Assembly (NCBI GenBank): GCA_051649245.1 | Contig: JBOFGS010000012.1 | Coordinates: forward strand, 1-64,000 | Reading direction: 5' to 3' | Source: Brevinema_A sp051649245 | GTDB lineage: Bacteria; Spirochaetota; Brevinematia; Brevinematales; Brevinemataceae | DNA: 64,000 nt | Part shown: piece after piece, positions 44,942 to 56,800 of the stretch | Numbering within the stretch: the first letter of the stretch is position 1 | Layout: the number at the start of each line of letters is the position of its first letter | The notes under the pieces: model-generated | What the model saw: only the letters and a program-made list of their open reading frames with translations | Told to the model about the DNA's origin: nothing | Database searches by the model: none | Position numbers and translations under genes: made by a program

Positions 44942-46194
44942 TGGATCTTTTTAATCAAGAACCTTTGTCTTACCGTATGGTGCCAAAAACCTTAGATCAC
45001 TATCAAGGACAAGAACATTTAATTGGTAACAATGGTCCCATCAAAACAATGCTAGAGTACAAAATTATCCAGTCGATGATTTTTTATGGGCCTCCTGCAT
45101 CTGGGAAAACAGCACTTGCTAAATTGATTGCGGATCATATGCAGATAGAATATCTTAGTGTCAATGCCTTAACATTAAATAACGAAGAAATTCGTCAAAT
45201 TCATGACAAAGCCAATGCTAATAGAGAACAACAAAAAAAAACATTGGTATTTATTGATGAAATCCACAGACTGACCAAACCCAAACAAGATGCTTTTTTA
45301 TCTTCGTTGGAATCAGGTTTGATTTTATTAATTGGAGCGTCAACAGAGAATCCATATTTTTCATTAAATCCTGCATTACGGTCACGTGTGTTAATGTTTG
45401 AATTTTTTCCTCTTCAGATAAAAGAAAAAGAATCAATCCTACTACGTGCCTTAGCAGAGGATAAATTTTTTGAAAAAATAGGCGTATCTTTGGAATCTGA
45501 TGCCAAAGACTTTTTATTGGAGTATACATCTGATCCCAGAAATATGCTGAATGTTTTAGAAACAGCTGTGTTGACCTTACCTATTGCTGAGGTTTGTATT
45601 ACTAAAAAACACCTCGAATCTATGATGCAAAAAACAGATACACAATATAATACCAAAGATATGCATTATGATGTGGTATCAGCATTTATCAAGAGTGTTC
45701 GAGGAAGTGATCCTGATGCGGTGTTGTATTATTTGGCATTAATGATTCATTCGGGCGAAGATCCACGATTTATTTTTCGTCGGTTAATGATTTCTGCTGT
45801 TGAAGATGTTGGGATGGCGTATCCGGAAGCTATTAATGTGGTTGTTTCTTGTGCGGAAGCGTTTGAGCGTGTTGGTTATCCTGAGGGGCAACTTCATCTG
45901 TCACATGCGGCGTTGTATCTTGCAGGTCTCCCCAAAAGCAATACTGTTTTAGCCATTCATGATGCTCTTCGTGATGTTCAACAAGGAAAAATGATGCCTA
46001 TCCCATCTTATCTTAAAGATGAACATCATTTTAGCAATAACAAACAAAATGCCCCAAAATATAAATACCCACATGATTATCCCAACCATTTTGTGAAACA
46101 AAAATATACTTCTGGTTCACCCTCTTATTATTTCCCATCAGAACAAGGTTTTGAAAAGAAAATTGCTGATCGACTAAAGCGTTTGTGGGAATGA
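44941..46194 (+). CDS. rarA: Replication-associated recombination protein RarA (MgsA)
   Basis: RarA is an AAA+ ATPase of the clamp-loader group that acts at stalled replication forks. The Walker A GPPASGKT is at residues 50-57 and Walker B is LVFIDEIHR at about 100-108. The sensor STENPYFSLNPALRSR and the C-terminal tetramerisation domain (GSDPDAVLYYLALMIHSGED) are complete in the 417 residues. It is translationally coupled to thyX. Confidence 0.94.
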   Translation: MDLFNQEPLSYRMVPKTLDHYQGQEHLIGNNGPIKTMLEYKIIQSMIFYGPPASGKTALAKLIADHMQIEYLSVNALTLNNEEIRQIHDKANANREQQKKTLVFIDEIHRLTKPKQDAFLSSLESGLILLIGASTENPYFSLNPALRSRVLMFEFFPLQIKEKESILLRALAEDKFFEKIGVSLESDAKDFLLEYTSDPRNMLNVLETAVLTLPIAEVCITKKHLESMMQKTDTQYNTKDMHYDVVSAFIKSVRGSDPDAVLYYLALMIHSGEDPRFIFRRLMISAVEDVGMAYPEAINVVVSCAEAFERVGYPEGQLHLSHAALYLAGLPKSNTVLAIHDALRDVQQGKMMPIPSYLKDEHHFSNNKQNAPKYKYPHDYPNHFVKQKYTSGSPSYYFPSEQGFEKKIADRLKRLWE

Positions 46195-46247
46195 TCATCA
46201 GATTAAATATTCAGTACTAAATAAAATATAAAATCATGGATATACGA

Positions 46248-46538
46248 ATGAAAATTATTATATTATGTAGTTATCTGCTATTTTTTATGGTTGCTTGTGA
46301 AAAAAATATTTCTGTTACCCAAAAATGGCTAGTCGAATACGAAGAAATTCTTCAACAAAGTGTTTCGTTAAATGAAAACAATGATTCTACTTTCTTTATT
46401 CTATTAGATCAACAATTATTGGAAAAAGAAAAAGAACTCGACAGGATTTTGAAAAAAGTTTCTATGCAAGATAAATTGGCGTTTTTTTCAGCATATTATG
46501 ATTTGAAATTAAAGTATAATTACGATCCCAAAAGATAA
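46248..46538 (+). CDS. Small putative lipoprotein
   Basis: About 96 residues. A short signal sequence ends in a lipobox-like FMVAC with Cys at about residue 17, so it is probably lipid-anchored. The body is charged and helical. The ATG at 46248 fits the signal peptide; an ATG at 46236 in the same frame is an alternative. No family is recognised. It follows rarA. Confidence 0.55.
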   Translation: MKIIILCSYLLFFMVACEKNISVTQKWLVEYEEILQQSVSLNENNDSTFFILLDQQLLEKEKELDRILKKVSMQDKLAFFSAYYDLKLKYNYDPKR

Positions 46539-46554
46539 TATTAGGACAATAAAA

Positions 46555-47067
46555 ATGAATACAATATTGCTGTTATTTTTTATTATGCAAACTATCTGGT
46601 TAAATGCTGACTCAATGATTCTCAAAGAAGTTGATAAAATGCCTCGTGATCAAAAAGAAAAGTTTATCGAATATTATGAAGCACGTCTCAAAGAACAAGA
46701 AAAATTAGAAAATGAAAAAATTCTAGCTCAGCGTGATGTGATGATGAATCAAGATTGCTATGCTACCATCAATACCATCTACAATGAATTTTTAGAAAAA
46801 AAGCGTGTGTTAAAAAAATCACTTGAAGACGAACACACCAAGCTTTATGCAGAAGCAGTTTATGCAGCAAATAAACTGAAAAATATACAAAATACTAATG
46901 TCAGTCAACATGTCTATTCGTTATATCTTGATCGTGAACTAAAGTGGGATAAATTATACGATTTTGAGCAAGACTCTCATCAACAATATTTAGAACTTCA
47001 TCATGCATTTCTCAAAAAAGCTCGTGCTGTCAAACAACGATGGCTTGAAACATTAAAAAATAAATAA
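46555..47067 (+). CDS. Exported coiled-coil protein
   Basis: 170 residues: an N-terminal signal peptide (about 1-18) and then a Glu/Lys-rich helical body of probable coiled-coil, with EARLKEQEKLENEKILAQRD. The family is unknown. AGGA precedes the start, 16 bases after the lipoprotein gene. The two form a probable pair at the end of the thyX-rarA transcript. Confidence 0.55.
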   Translation: MNTILLLFFIMQTIWLNADSMILKEVDKMPRDQKEKFIEYYEARLKEQEKLENEKILAQRDVMMNQDCYATINTIYNEFLEKKRVLKKSLEDEHTKLYAEAVYAANKLKNIQNTNVSQHVYSLYLDRELKWDKLYDFEQDSHQQYLELHHAFLKKARAVKQRWLETLKNK

Positions 47068-47095
47068 AAAATCCCTCATATATGAGGGATTTTTT
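47066..47095 (+). terminator. Terminator of the thyX-rarA operon
   Basis: AAAAAATCCCTCATA and TATGAGGGATTTTTT form a perfect 15-bp palindrome overlapping the stop codon. Confidence 0.93.
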
Positions 47096-47150
47096 ATGTT
47101 GAATGATTTTTTTTGTTATGAGGTACTTGTATCATGATATATTTTTAATA

Positions 47151-49607
47151 TCATGATAATGGATGTACATCCCAAATTTCACGTGCATATTCGGAGATTG
47201 TTCTATCAGAAGAAAATTTACCACATTTGGCAATATTATTTAACATTATTTTTGCCCAAGTATTCTTATCTCTGTAAAGATGATCGATTTTTTCTTGTGC
47301 GTTGAGGTATGGTTCAAAATCTTTCAGAATATAATAAATATCAGCATGATTTCCTTCTATACCATGCAATAAAGAATCAATAATATCTTGAAATAAATAA
47401 GGATTTTCTCCAAATGTAAATGTTTGATCCACTAAACTGTCTAAAACTCTTTTTAATTTTGGATTTTGTTCGTAGTAATCAATGGAATGGTAGTTACCAG
47501 AAGTATTTAGTTCTTCAATTTCAGATGCTGTTGATCCAAAAATAAGACAATTTTCTTTTCCGACCTCTTCAAGTATTTCAATATTTGCTCCATCTAAGGT
47601 TCCGATTGTTAATGCACCATTAGCAATAAATTTCATATTACTTGTTCCTGAAGCTTCTTTTCCTGCAGTAGATATTTGTTCACTGATGTCAGCTCCGGGA
47701 AAAATATGTTCTGCAATAGAGACTTGGTAGTTTGGGATGAACACGACTTTTATTTTTTTGTTTACGTTAGGATCATTATTTACAACGTTTGCGACATTAT
47801 TAATAAGTTTAATAATCAATTTAGCCATACGATATCCTGATGCAGCTTTGGCACCAAAAATAAATGTTCGTGGATGGATATCTAAGTAAGGATTAATCCG
47901 TAGTTCATGATATAAATGAATAACATGCAAGATATTTAATAATTGACGTTTGTATTCATGAAGTCTTTTCACTTGTACATCAAAAATAGACGAAGGATCA
48001 ACATCAACCCCTGTCCATGTTTTAATATATTCTGCCAATTCTTTTTTATTATCAGTTTTAATCTCAAGAAGCTCTGTTAAAAACTGGGAATCGTTTTCAA
48101 ATTGTAGCAATTTTTTAAGATCTTCAAGATTTGTTTTCCATGATTCACCAATTTTGTTATCAATAAGTTTTGTTAATTTTGGATTTGATTTAATAATCCA
48201 ACGTCTAGGCGTAATACCGTTTGTTTTGTTACAAAATTTTTCAGGATACAAAAAATACCAATCTTTTAATGTATCTGATTTGAGAATCTCTGTATGCAGT
48301 TCAGCTACACCATTGATTTTTCTTGATCCAATAATCGCGAGATGAGCCATATGTATTTTTCCATGGGATAAAATGGACAGACGATCAGCAAGATCATTGT
48401 CATTAGGGAATTTTTGATGTAGTAATTTTAAGAATCGTCTATTTATTTCTTCGATTATTTGGTAAATTCTTGGTAACATTTTTCGGAACATATCGATATT
48501 CCATTTTTCGAGAGCTTCTGAAAGAACGGTGTGATTTGTATAGTTAAAAATTTTTGTTACTATATTCCATGAAGTATCCCAATCCAAATGTTTCTGATCC
48601 AGTAAAATACGCATTAATTCTGGAATTGCAACTACGGGATGTGTATCGTTTAGTTGGAGAGTTATTTTTTCAGGTAATATATTGATGGATTCATTACCGT
48701 ATTGATAATCAAATTTATTAATAATGTCCTGAATGGATGCAGAACATAGGAAATATTCTTGTCTTAGACGTAATTCTTTACCATTAGGAGAACTATCATT
48801 TGGGTAAAGAACACGTGAAATGTTAGATGCCGCATTTTGTTTGGCAACAGCAATGTCATAGTCACCATTGTTAAATGCACAAATATCAAAAGGTTCTGGA
48901 GCTTTTGCTTGCCAAAGTCTAAGAGTATTGATATGTTTATTATTAAATCCTACAATAGGCATGTCATAAGGTACCGCAATAATCGTTTCAGCATCCTGTA
49001 ATCGAAATTCTACACGCCCTGATTCTCCAATATAATTATCTACAAATCCACCAAAATAAACTTTTACACAAGCATTATCACGTCTTATTTCCCAAGGATC
49101 CATTTCTTCTGACCAATTATCTGGTCGTTCAATCTGGTAACCGTTTTCAATTTTTTGAGCAAACATGCCATATTTGTAACGTATCCCATATCCTGTTCCT
49201 GGTATTTGAAGAGTAGCCATTGAATCCAAAAAACATGCTGCCAATCGTCCCAATCCCCCATTTCCAAGTCCTGGATCTGGTTCTTGGTTCTCAATAAAAT
49301 TAATATCTAATCCAATTTCTTCTAATAATTCTGTAACTGCTTCATTAATTCCAAAATTGATCAAATTATTGCCAAGCGAACGTCCCATTAAAAATTCTGC
49401 TGACAAGTAATAAATGTGTTTTGATTTAGCATTTAAGATATTTGTTTTTGTATCAGCCCAAGAATCTGTGATATAGACCATCATTGCTCCGCTAATAGCA
49501 CGATACATTTCTTCGGGTGTTGCTTCTTGAGATGTTTTTCCTGTATTTTCTTTGATATTATTTTTGACGATTTTTTTGAATGTTTCTTTATCAAATGACA
49601 TACTCAT
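47151..49607 (-). CDS. glgP: Glycogen/maltodextrin phosphorylase
   Basis: It releases glucose-1-phosphate from alpha-glucans using pyridoxal phosphate. The cofactor lysine is in GTSNMKFIANGALTIGTLDG. Other blocks include EPDPGLGNGGLGRLAACFLD and VLYPNDSSPNGKELRLRQEY. The ATG at 49607 has AGGAG 7 bases before it; the in-frame ATG at 49625 is upstream of that site. The 818-residue length is standard. Other glycogen genes are not adjacent. Confidence 0.96.
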   Translation of the reverse strand: MSMSFDKETFKKIVKNNIKENTGKTSQEATPEEMYRAISGAMMVYITDSWADTKTNILNAKSKHIYYLSAEFLMGRSLGNNLINFGINEAVTELLEEIGLDINFIENQEPDPGLGNGGLGRLAACFLDSMATLQIPGTGYGIRYKYGMFAQKIENGYQIERPDNWSEEMDPWEIRRDNACVKVYFGGFVDNYIGESGRVEFRLQDAETIIAVPYDMPIVGFNNKHINTLRLWQAKAPEPFDICAFNNGDYDIAVAKQNAASNISRVLYPNDSSPNGKELRLRQEYFLCSASIQDIINKFDYQYGNESINILPEKITLQLNDTHPVVAIPELMRILLDQKHLDWDTSWNIVTKIFNYTNHTVLSEALEKWNIDMFRKMLPRIYQIIEEINRRFLKLLHQKFPNDNDLADRLSILSHGKIHMAHLAIIGSRKINGVAELHTEILKSDTLKDWYFLYPEKFCNKTNGITPRRWIIKSNPKLTKLIDNKIGESWKTNLEDLKKLLQFENDSQFLTELLEIKTDNKKELAEYIKTWTGVDVDPSSIFDVQVKRLHEYKRQLLNILHVIHLYHELRINPYLDIHPRTFIFGAKAASGYRMAKLIIKLINNVANVVNNDPNVNKKIKVVFIPNYQVSIAEHIFPGADISEQISTAGKEASGTSNMKFIANGALTIGTLDGANIEILEEVGKENCLIFGSTASEIEELNTSGNYHSIDYYEQNPKLKRVLDSLVDQTFTFGENPYLFQDIIDSLLHGIEGNHADIYYILKDFEPYLNAQEKIDHLYRDKNTWAKIMLNNIAKCGKFSSDRTISEYAREIWDVHPLS

Positions 49608-49850
49608 ATGGGTGCTCCTATACAATACGCTGTTCGTATTTAATATTGTATATTTTTATAATATATATATATTAAGATAAACAATATCTTTTATCAAAAG
49701 CAATAGTTTATGCTATATTTACGAAAAATATTTTTGTAAATATCGAATTAATTCTTAACATTATACTGAAAAAAATTGCAAAAATGCCGAAAATAAAGAA
49801 AGAATTCTTTTTAAAGAAATCAAATTATATTCAGAAATGAGGCAAAAATC
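49608..49850. other. Divergent intergenic region, glgP and the SMC-like ATPase gene
   Basis: About 243 AT-rich bases. A short inverted repeat, AATACG-N5-CGTATT (49624-49640), lies just before glgP and could be an operator. Several TATAAT-like boxes are present on both strands. No gene is seen. Confidence 0.4.
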
Positions 49851-51986
49851 GTGAGGATTAATCGATTAATTGTTAGAAAAAGCGGGCCGCTTAGCAATCT
49901 TGATCTTTCTTTCAAATCTGTTACTCTTATTGTTGGGGATAATGAACGAGGTAAAACATGTTTGATTAATTGGATTTCTCGTGGATTATTTGAGAAGCCT
50001 GGTAAGAATAAATTTGGTGAAATCTGGACAGATCATATTGATGAAAGTGTTCCTGTAAATTGTATTGCAGAACCACTTTCACCAGCCTTTGCTCCTGAAC
50101 GAATGAAAAATCTTTTATTTGTCCAAAAATCCGATTTGCAATTCAAAATAAAAGATACAGAACACTATGCTATTGATCAATTTTGGGACGACGAAATACA
50201 AACCATTTTATATGGACAAGACAATATTTCAGACCAACTTCAACGAACATTTTTAGAATCAATGGGTGTCAAAAATAAAAATTCTTGGTTAAATATTTTG
50301 CAGGATAATTTATATTTACTAAGAGATACTCTTGAAGATTTACTTCCGACACTTGATTTGGTCAGAAATCATGAAAGAGGTCTTCTTGTTGCTAACAAAT
50401 CTCTTGGTCAGATTGACCAACAAGAAGGACAAATTGAATCTAAACAAGAAATGTATTTTCTTGCAGAACAAGTACATCTTGGAAAAGAATATATAGAGAT
50501 GTTTGGTGAATATCAACAACGTCAACAAGAATATAAAAATATTGATGAGAACGAAAAAAAATATCATACTTATGAACAAGAATTGCTTAATAAAGAAGAA
50601 AGACTTTTTGAGCTTGAAGACAATATAGGTGATCTTAAAATCGAAATTTCAGGACTAAAAGAAACTGAACAAAATATGAACGAAAATCCTCTTTCTGCTT
50701 ACAATGCAGAAACAGGACAGAATATTTTGATGTTTATTCTTGGCTCTTTGTTTATCGGTGTCTCATTAGCAATCTCATTTTATATGCGGACATCATTATT
50801 TAATGTCTATAAATTAATGTCATTAGTTTTGTTTGTTTGTGGGGTAGTGATTCTTTTTGTGTCTTGGATCAAAGCCATGGCTGTTCAAATGTTATCTCAA
50901 AAAGAAAAAAAATCATTTGTTTATAGTTATGTCATGGGACGTACACAAAAAAAAATACATAAAAAAAATCATATGCTTGATCACATGAAAGAGGAATATG
51001 AAAATCTCCAAAAAGAATGTCGAAACCTTAGAAAGTCTTTAAAAATGCTTCGATTTCATCATGAAACAAAAGCTCAAGATAAGATATCTTTTGATCGTTT
51101 TGTTATTAAGATCAAAGAAACAGCAGATAAAGTTTACCATCAATTTGGTACCGATGATCCGGAATTAGTCAAAGAAAAAGTGAGAGCACTGGAACAAAAG
51201 ATAGGGATGACAACGATAGATTTTGATTATAAGGAACTCCAAGCCTTAAAAAATGAGAAAAATTTGTTAAAAGAAGAAATGAGCAACGTTTCTCAAAACT
51301 ATCAAAAAATCAAAAATTCTTTGACGAAGCAAATCACTCCTCTCATTAATAATCTCAAATCAAACCAAAATATTGAAACCGTCTACCATTTTTATCCAGA
51401 AATAGAACAGTTGATATTTAAAAATGATTTGATAGAATATGAAGAATTAATTAATCAAGTGGATTATCTTTGCGATCAAATAAATAAGGATATTTATTAT
51501 GCAGAAAAATTGGTCTCTATTTATGATCAATTAGAACATTCACGTGACCACTTGTTACACAAAGCTCTTAATTCTCCATTTTTTAGATATTTGGTGCAAC
51601 ATATTTTTGCTGGAAAGTATGAGACATTTGTCGTAGAATTTGATCAGAATCAAAAAACTATGATTTTTGCGATCACAGGACAAGGAGAACAATATCCTTT
51701 AGAATCTTTAAGTTCTGCAACGATTGCTCAATTTTGGTTTATGCTCCGTTTGGTAATCGCAAAAACAATTCTTGGTGAGCGAACTGGAGTGATTTTATTG
51801 GATGATCCGTTTGTATCTTTTGATTCGTTACGTAAGAAATCTTTTGTGGAATTACTCAACGCTTTTGTTCATCAAGGATGGCAAGTTATTTGTACTCATA
51901 CAGATGACCCAATCCTTCTCAAAGAATTTACCGATTTATTTGGTTCTGATATGCAGATTGTGGATTTGAACAAAGATTTTTATTAG
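49851..51986 (+). CDS. SMC/RecN-like ATPase with two membrane segments
   Basis: The N-terminal P-loop is VGDNERGKT (about residues 28-36) and the C-terminal Walker B is GVILLDDPFVSFD, the split head of the SMC/SbcC/RecN group. Long coiled coils lie between. Inside the first coil, two hydrophobic segments at about residues 288-308 and 318-345 look like a membrane hairpin, as in YhaN-type ATPases. The usual YhaM/SbcD nuclease is absent. The start is GTG, with GAGG upstream. It is followed by the TPR, tamB and bamA genes, so a link to the envelope is plausible. Confidence 0.75.
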   Translation: MRINRLIVRKSGPLSNLDLSFKSVTLIVGDNERGKTCLINWISRGLFEKPGKNKFGEIWTDHIDESVPVNCIAEPLSPAFAPERMKNLLFVQKSDLQFKIKDTEHYAIDQFWDDEIQTILYGQDNISDQLQRTFLESMGVKNKNSWLNILQDNLYLLRDTLEDLLPTLDLVRNHERGLLVANKSLGQIDQQEGQIESKQEMYFLAEQVHLGKEYIEMFGEYQQRQQEYKNIDENEKKYHTYEQELLNKEERLFELEDNIGDLKIEISGLKETEQNMNENPLSAYNAETGQNILMFILGSLFIGVSLAISFYMRTSLFNVYKLMSLVLFVCGVVILFVSWIKAMAVQMLSQKEKKSFVYSYVMGRTQKKIHKKNHMLDHMKEEYENLQKECRNLRKSLKMLRFHHETKAQDKISFDRFVIKIKETADKVYHQFGTDDPELVKEKVRALEQKIGMTTIDFDYKELQALKNEKNLLKEEMSNVSQNYQKIKNSLTKQITPLINNLKSNQNIETVYHFYPEIEQLIFKNDLIEYEELINQVDYLCDQINKDIYYAEKLVSIYDQLEHSRDHLLHKALNSPFFRYLVQHIFAGKYETFVVEFDQNQKTMIFAITGQGEQYPLESLSSATIAQFWFMLRLVIAKTILGERTGVILLDDPFVSFDSLRKKSFVELLNAFVHQGWQVICTHTDDPILLKEFTDLFGSDMQIVDLNKDFY

Positions 51987-52007
51987 TTTTAACATAAGGA
52001 AGTGTTC

Positions 52008-53807
52008 ATGAAATATTTTTATTATTTGGTGTTGGTATTATTTAGTGTACAGACCTCTTTTTATACTCTTAGCACTGAAGAAGTCGAAGAAATCTATGCA
52101 CAAGCAATCGATCTTCGTTATCAAGGTGATTATTCACGATCTCGTTTTTTATTGGAATCGTTATACTTACAAGGTGTAACCAATGAGTATATACTCAGTG
52201 TGTTGACAGAAGTATATTTTGAATATTTAAAAGATTTGTCTTTAAAAAAACAAGAAGCTATTATTCGCACTGCTTATCCTGGAATTCGACAGAATATTGC
52301 GAAAATATGGGATCTATACCCTTTGTCTGAGCAAATTCAAAACAATTCTATTAAGATTGCATGGGGAATAGGAGATTTCAATTTTGGTTTTGCAATGGCA
52401 ATGTCGGTTCTAGAGAAAAATTCTTATCACTTATTAGCTAATTATTTTGCTGGTTTATATTTTATTCAACAATCAAACACAACCTATGCCTATCCTTATT
52501 TTAAAAAGGTAGCTAAACAAGATCCCTCAAAAGGAAATGAAGAATTTATTTTCCAAAGTCGTGAGTATGTTGCTGATATTGATTTTGATAGAACAAATTT
52601 TTCGGAAGCTGTTGCTTATTATGAATCTGCATTAGAAGTAGCTTCTGGAATAGGAATTGTTGTTAAAGTAGCAATGGCGACGGCTCGTGATGGTGATTTT
52701 GAAAAATCCGATTCTTATTTTCAAAATATACCACTGTCTGCATTGACTCCTGAATTATTTGATGCCTACATGGGTGTCCTTTATATGCTGAACACACCGA
52801 AGTCAATCTTTAAAATGAATGCGTTGTTATCAAAAAATATCCAAAATCTTCCCCCATTTTCAAAAGCAATAGCATTCTCACGACTCGGTCAAACGCAAAA
52901 AGCACTTTCAGTTCTTGAAAATGATACATTTTTAGTTACTGAATTGCCACAGGCACATCATACATTTAAAATAACACTTCTTGATCGTTTCCATCAATAC
53001 TGCCAAAAAGCGACTTCTTTGATGTCGATTGCTGATGATTTTGTAGGACAGAAGAAATATGATCAGGCTTTAGAATATCTTAGAAAAGTAAATGCCGATA
53101 AGCAATATCTTATTCCAGACCAAGAGCTGAATCTAGCATTGTTATCAGGGGAAACAGCTTTTGGAATGCGAAAATATCAAGACGCTATCGGATATTATAA
53201 AGACGCACTTGGCAACATAGAAAATCCACTTGCTCTTTATGCACAATTATTTGATCTTTATATGATAACCAAAAATTTTGATCAAGCAGAGCGTTTGTTG
53301 CCATATTTTTCAACCAATAAAGATATTTTTTCTGCGTACTTATATTTTGCACAAAAAAACTATGCAAAAGCTGCAGAACTTATGGAAAAAATCCTTCCAA
53401 ATATCTCGTTGAATTTAGCATTAAACAATATGGTTGCTGCAATTTATACAGAATTGGATCGATTTGATGAAGCTGAACAGTTATTGCTCATGATATACCA
53501 AAAGCATTCTGCAGATCCTGAAACTTTAAATCATTTGGCTTATTTATATGCAAGACAAAAGAAAAAGCTCGATCAAGCTCTTTCTTTTGCAAAAGAAGCT
53601 GTAGATCAAGAAGACAACATTGCTTATTTAGACACCTTAGCATGGGTTTACATGCAACGTAATGAAGTTGATCAAGCAGGAGATATATTTAAGATTATCG
53701 AAAATAAACTCCAGAATCATGTTTATTCTCAAGACCAATTAGTAGAAATTTATGAACACTTGGATCTTTATTATCAAACAATAGGAAAATCTGGAAAAAA
53801 GTTTTAA
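52008..53807 (+). CDS. Exported TPR-repeat protein upstream of tamB
   Basis: 599 residues with a signal peptide (MKYFYYLVLVLFSVQTSF) and many TPR-type helix pairs, clearest at about 360-470 and in LNHLAYLYARQKKKLDQALS. It is probably periplasmic. The ATG at 52008 has AAGGA 7 bases before; a GTG at 52002 overlaps that site. In Treponema and Borrelia a protein gene of this sort also precedes tamB-bamA, so a role in outer-membrane assembly is likely by context. Confidence 0.75.
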   Translation: MKYFYYLVLVLFSVQTSFYTLSTEEVEEIYAQAIDLRYQGDYSRSRFLLESLYLQGVTNEYILSVLTEVYFEYLKDLSLKKQEAIIRTAYPGIRQNIAKIWDLYPLSEQIQNNSIKIAWGIGDFNFGFAMAMSVLEKNSYHLLANYFAGLYFIQQSNTTYAYPYFKKVAKQDPSKGNEEFIFQSREYVADIDFDRTNFSEAVAYYESALEVASGIGIVVKVAMATARDGDFEKSDSYFQNIPLSALTPELFDAYMGVLYMLNTPKSIFKMNALLSKNIQNLPPFSKAIAFSRLGQTQKALSVLENDTFLVTELPQAHHTFKITLLDRFHQYCQKATSLMSIADDFVGQKKYDQALEYLRKVNADKQYLIPDQELNLALLSGETAFGMRKYQDAIGYYKDALGNIENPLALYAQLFDLYMITKNFDQAERLLPYFSTNKDIFSAYLYFAQKNYAKAAELMEKILPNISLNLALNNMVAAIYTELDRFDEAEQLLLMIYQKHSADPETLNHLAYLYARQKKKLDQALSFAKEAVDQEDNIAYLDTLAWVYMQRNEVDQAGDIFKIIENKLQNHVYSQDQLVEIYEHLDLYYQTIGKSGKKF

Positions 53808-53883
53808 ATCCATGCTATAATAGTGCAGTAACTATCAGATTAAGAGAAAAATTATAATTTAATGTTTCAATGGTAAGGATTGC

Positions 53884-56800
53884 GTGGGAAAAAAAATTAA
53901 CAATTTTTTATCTAAAACGGTTTTTATGTTCTTTTTTGTGTATATCTTATGTCTAGGTGTGTTCAACATCTCTGTTGCTCTAAATAAAAAATATTTAGAG
54001 CAATTTCTCACGGAAAAATTATTTGCAAAATCTATTACATTTAATAACGTGTCTAATTTACCGTTAGTATTTATTAGTATCTCTGATATTTTTGTTGAAA
54101 TCGACGATAATCTTTCTTTTTCTGTGGAAGGAGTTTATTTTTATTATCGTTTTTGGAAGTTGTTTACCGGTCCTTGGGAACAAATGTTGGGCGATCTCCG
54201 AATTGAAAAAATAGCATTTTCGGGACATATTAATAAAATTGATGATTATATCGAACAACTTCGTTTTGAATATCTAGATCCTAGCACTAGTACTCAAATA
54301 TCTACTCCAACAAATGATAACAAAAAGATTGAATTTCATATTCAAAATATGGATATGAGCGTTTCTGTTAAGCAACTGGAATTTGTTCTGCGTGCGATGA
54401 CGGAATTTCGATACAGTTTTTTTATTAATAATACGAAGATGAATCTTAAAAATAATGCTCTTGATTTTGGTGCACGCATGAATATGAAATCAATTTGGAG
54501 CAATTGTGTCTTTTTAGCTTCAAGTACTTTTGATACCAAAGCATCATTTTCTGATGTTACTAATCTTGTTGGAGACATCTACCTTAATTTTCTCGATTTA
54601 AATTTAGCTGGATTACCTGTTATTGATAAACTGGTAACGCTTAAGCTCTCAATGCAAAGTAATCAAATCACACCCACTTTTATTAATCAAACAAAACAAA
54701 ATATTTCTTTTGATACCAGTAATAATGATTTTCAATTTGGACTTGATAAGTCTTTTGTTATCGCATACGATGAATTTGAAGAGTATGAACTTTTAGATTA
54801 TGCTTTTGCACCAGGTGATTGGGATTTTAAATTTAATCTCAAACAATCTGATTCATGGTTTGTTAATTCCTCTTTAAAATCAAAAGAACATCCTAATTAT
54901 GGACTAGATCTTTTGTTTGAACATTTTACAGATAATATTTATAAACTTAAATTGGATTTGAAAACACATTATTTTGGATCCATTGATGCTAATTTACTCG
55001 TTTATTTTGAAAAAGGTTTTTATCCTTTGGCCAGTGGTACATTAACATTAGAAGATGTTCGTTTTATTTTAGCTGGGCTTGTTTTCTCAGGAGATGTTGT
55101 GGTTGATAGGATTCCTAATAAGAATGCGATGTATCTTACTGCATTTAATGTTGAAATGAATAATGGATATATTGGACACACAGCTACGATTTTCGAATTT
55201 CCTCCAGGACAATTTATTATTAAACCTGTTCCAATACCAAACATGGCGATAGAAGTGAATGCTGATATAGGGAAAAGGGTGTGGGTGTACATAAAAGCTC
55301 TTGATGTTGATGGTGATTTTGTCTACGAAAATATCAAACTTCCTTTTTTTGGTATCCCTGATGCACGTTATCGTGGAGATATTTATATCACTAAATCTGT
55401 TCCGGGACAACCTGTTTTTATTGGTTCGCAAGTTAAAGGGTATCTTGATGACGAAGAACAGATTGTTGCAGAATTTAAAGGGAAAGATAATCTCCTTGAA
55501 ATTTCAAAATTTTATTTTGTTAATCAAGATCTATTATTCAAAGGGACTGTAGATATTAAGAGTTTTCGTAGTAATACTATTGTTGACATTAATGCACTTG
55601 GTCAACTAAACACTAATGCACAAATTCCTATTGATGTTAACGTCTTTGTCCAAAAAACAAACTCATTAGTAACAGGAATGATTGATGATCAGATATTATT
55701 CAAAACAGAAAGTGATACAATTAATACTGCTTTCAACATTTCTTTTAATAATTATTTACTTGATAAGATAGGTTTACCTGGTGATTTAGCAGGAGATCTT
55801 CGGATTGATTTTGATACTGTTGGTTGGAAAAATTTTTATATTCATCATGCAGGTTGGACGATCAATGATCAGACATTTCATCTTAGCTTTGATTCTTCTC
55901 GTGTATCCAATGTCTTAGATGTTGCTAATCTAAAAATAGGATTGAACACAGAAACATTAAATGGTAGTGGTTATTTTTCGATTTCCGATAATACCGGTTT
56001 TGCTGGAGCATTTAATTTTCAACGAGGTGGTTCTCTTAGTTTTGCAACAAGTGTTTATACTTGGAAATTAAATACAGATATTTATAATTTTTATATATCA
56101 GACCTTGGGAAGCTACCAATGCTTAACAAGTTGAATATACCAGAACAATTTATCAGCTCTGTTATTATGGATCTTAATTTTGGTCTTAATGGACTTTTTG
56201 GAAATCCTGATATCAATGCTAAAATTGCACTTAACTCAGCAGGTAATACTCCTTATTTCAAATTAGTCATTCCTGTTATTGAAAAAACAACGAATACATT
56301 GATGTTAACAAATATCCGAGTCAGATCAGACCTGATTAATTTAGATACAGATTTATTTTTGGAAAATGATACCAACTATCTTAGTGCGAGACTATCTGGT
56401 GCATTTGCATTCCAAGATCTAGCAAAAACAAAATATTCTCTTGATTTTTTTAGTTCAAATAATCTTCAATTATTAAAATATCAATTATCTAATTTATATT
56501 TCTTATCTAAAAGACCAATGACTCTTTCTGGAAGTGTTTTTGCCTCACCAGAAAAGTATTTTTGGGTTTCTGATCATCCTCGATACGGAATTGCCGGATC
56601 TTATCTTACAAAAAACAAATCATGGGATTTTAATTTCAAATCAGATAGTGTACAAATCCATACTACAGGATGTCTCACTAATGAAAATAATATTGTTGCT
56701 GCCCTTACTTCAGAACTTATGTTAGATAAGATGCTTTTTTCAGGTGATATCCACAAAATGAATGGAGTATTATCTCTAGATACGACAATAAATGGAAATA

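Noticed and set aside
49624..49640. AATACG-N5-CGTATT operator for glgP
   Set aside because: One short repeat in very AT-rich DNA with no regulator nearby; not enough to name it.
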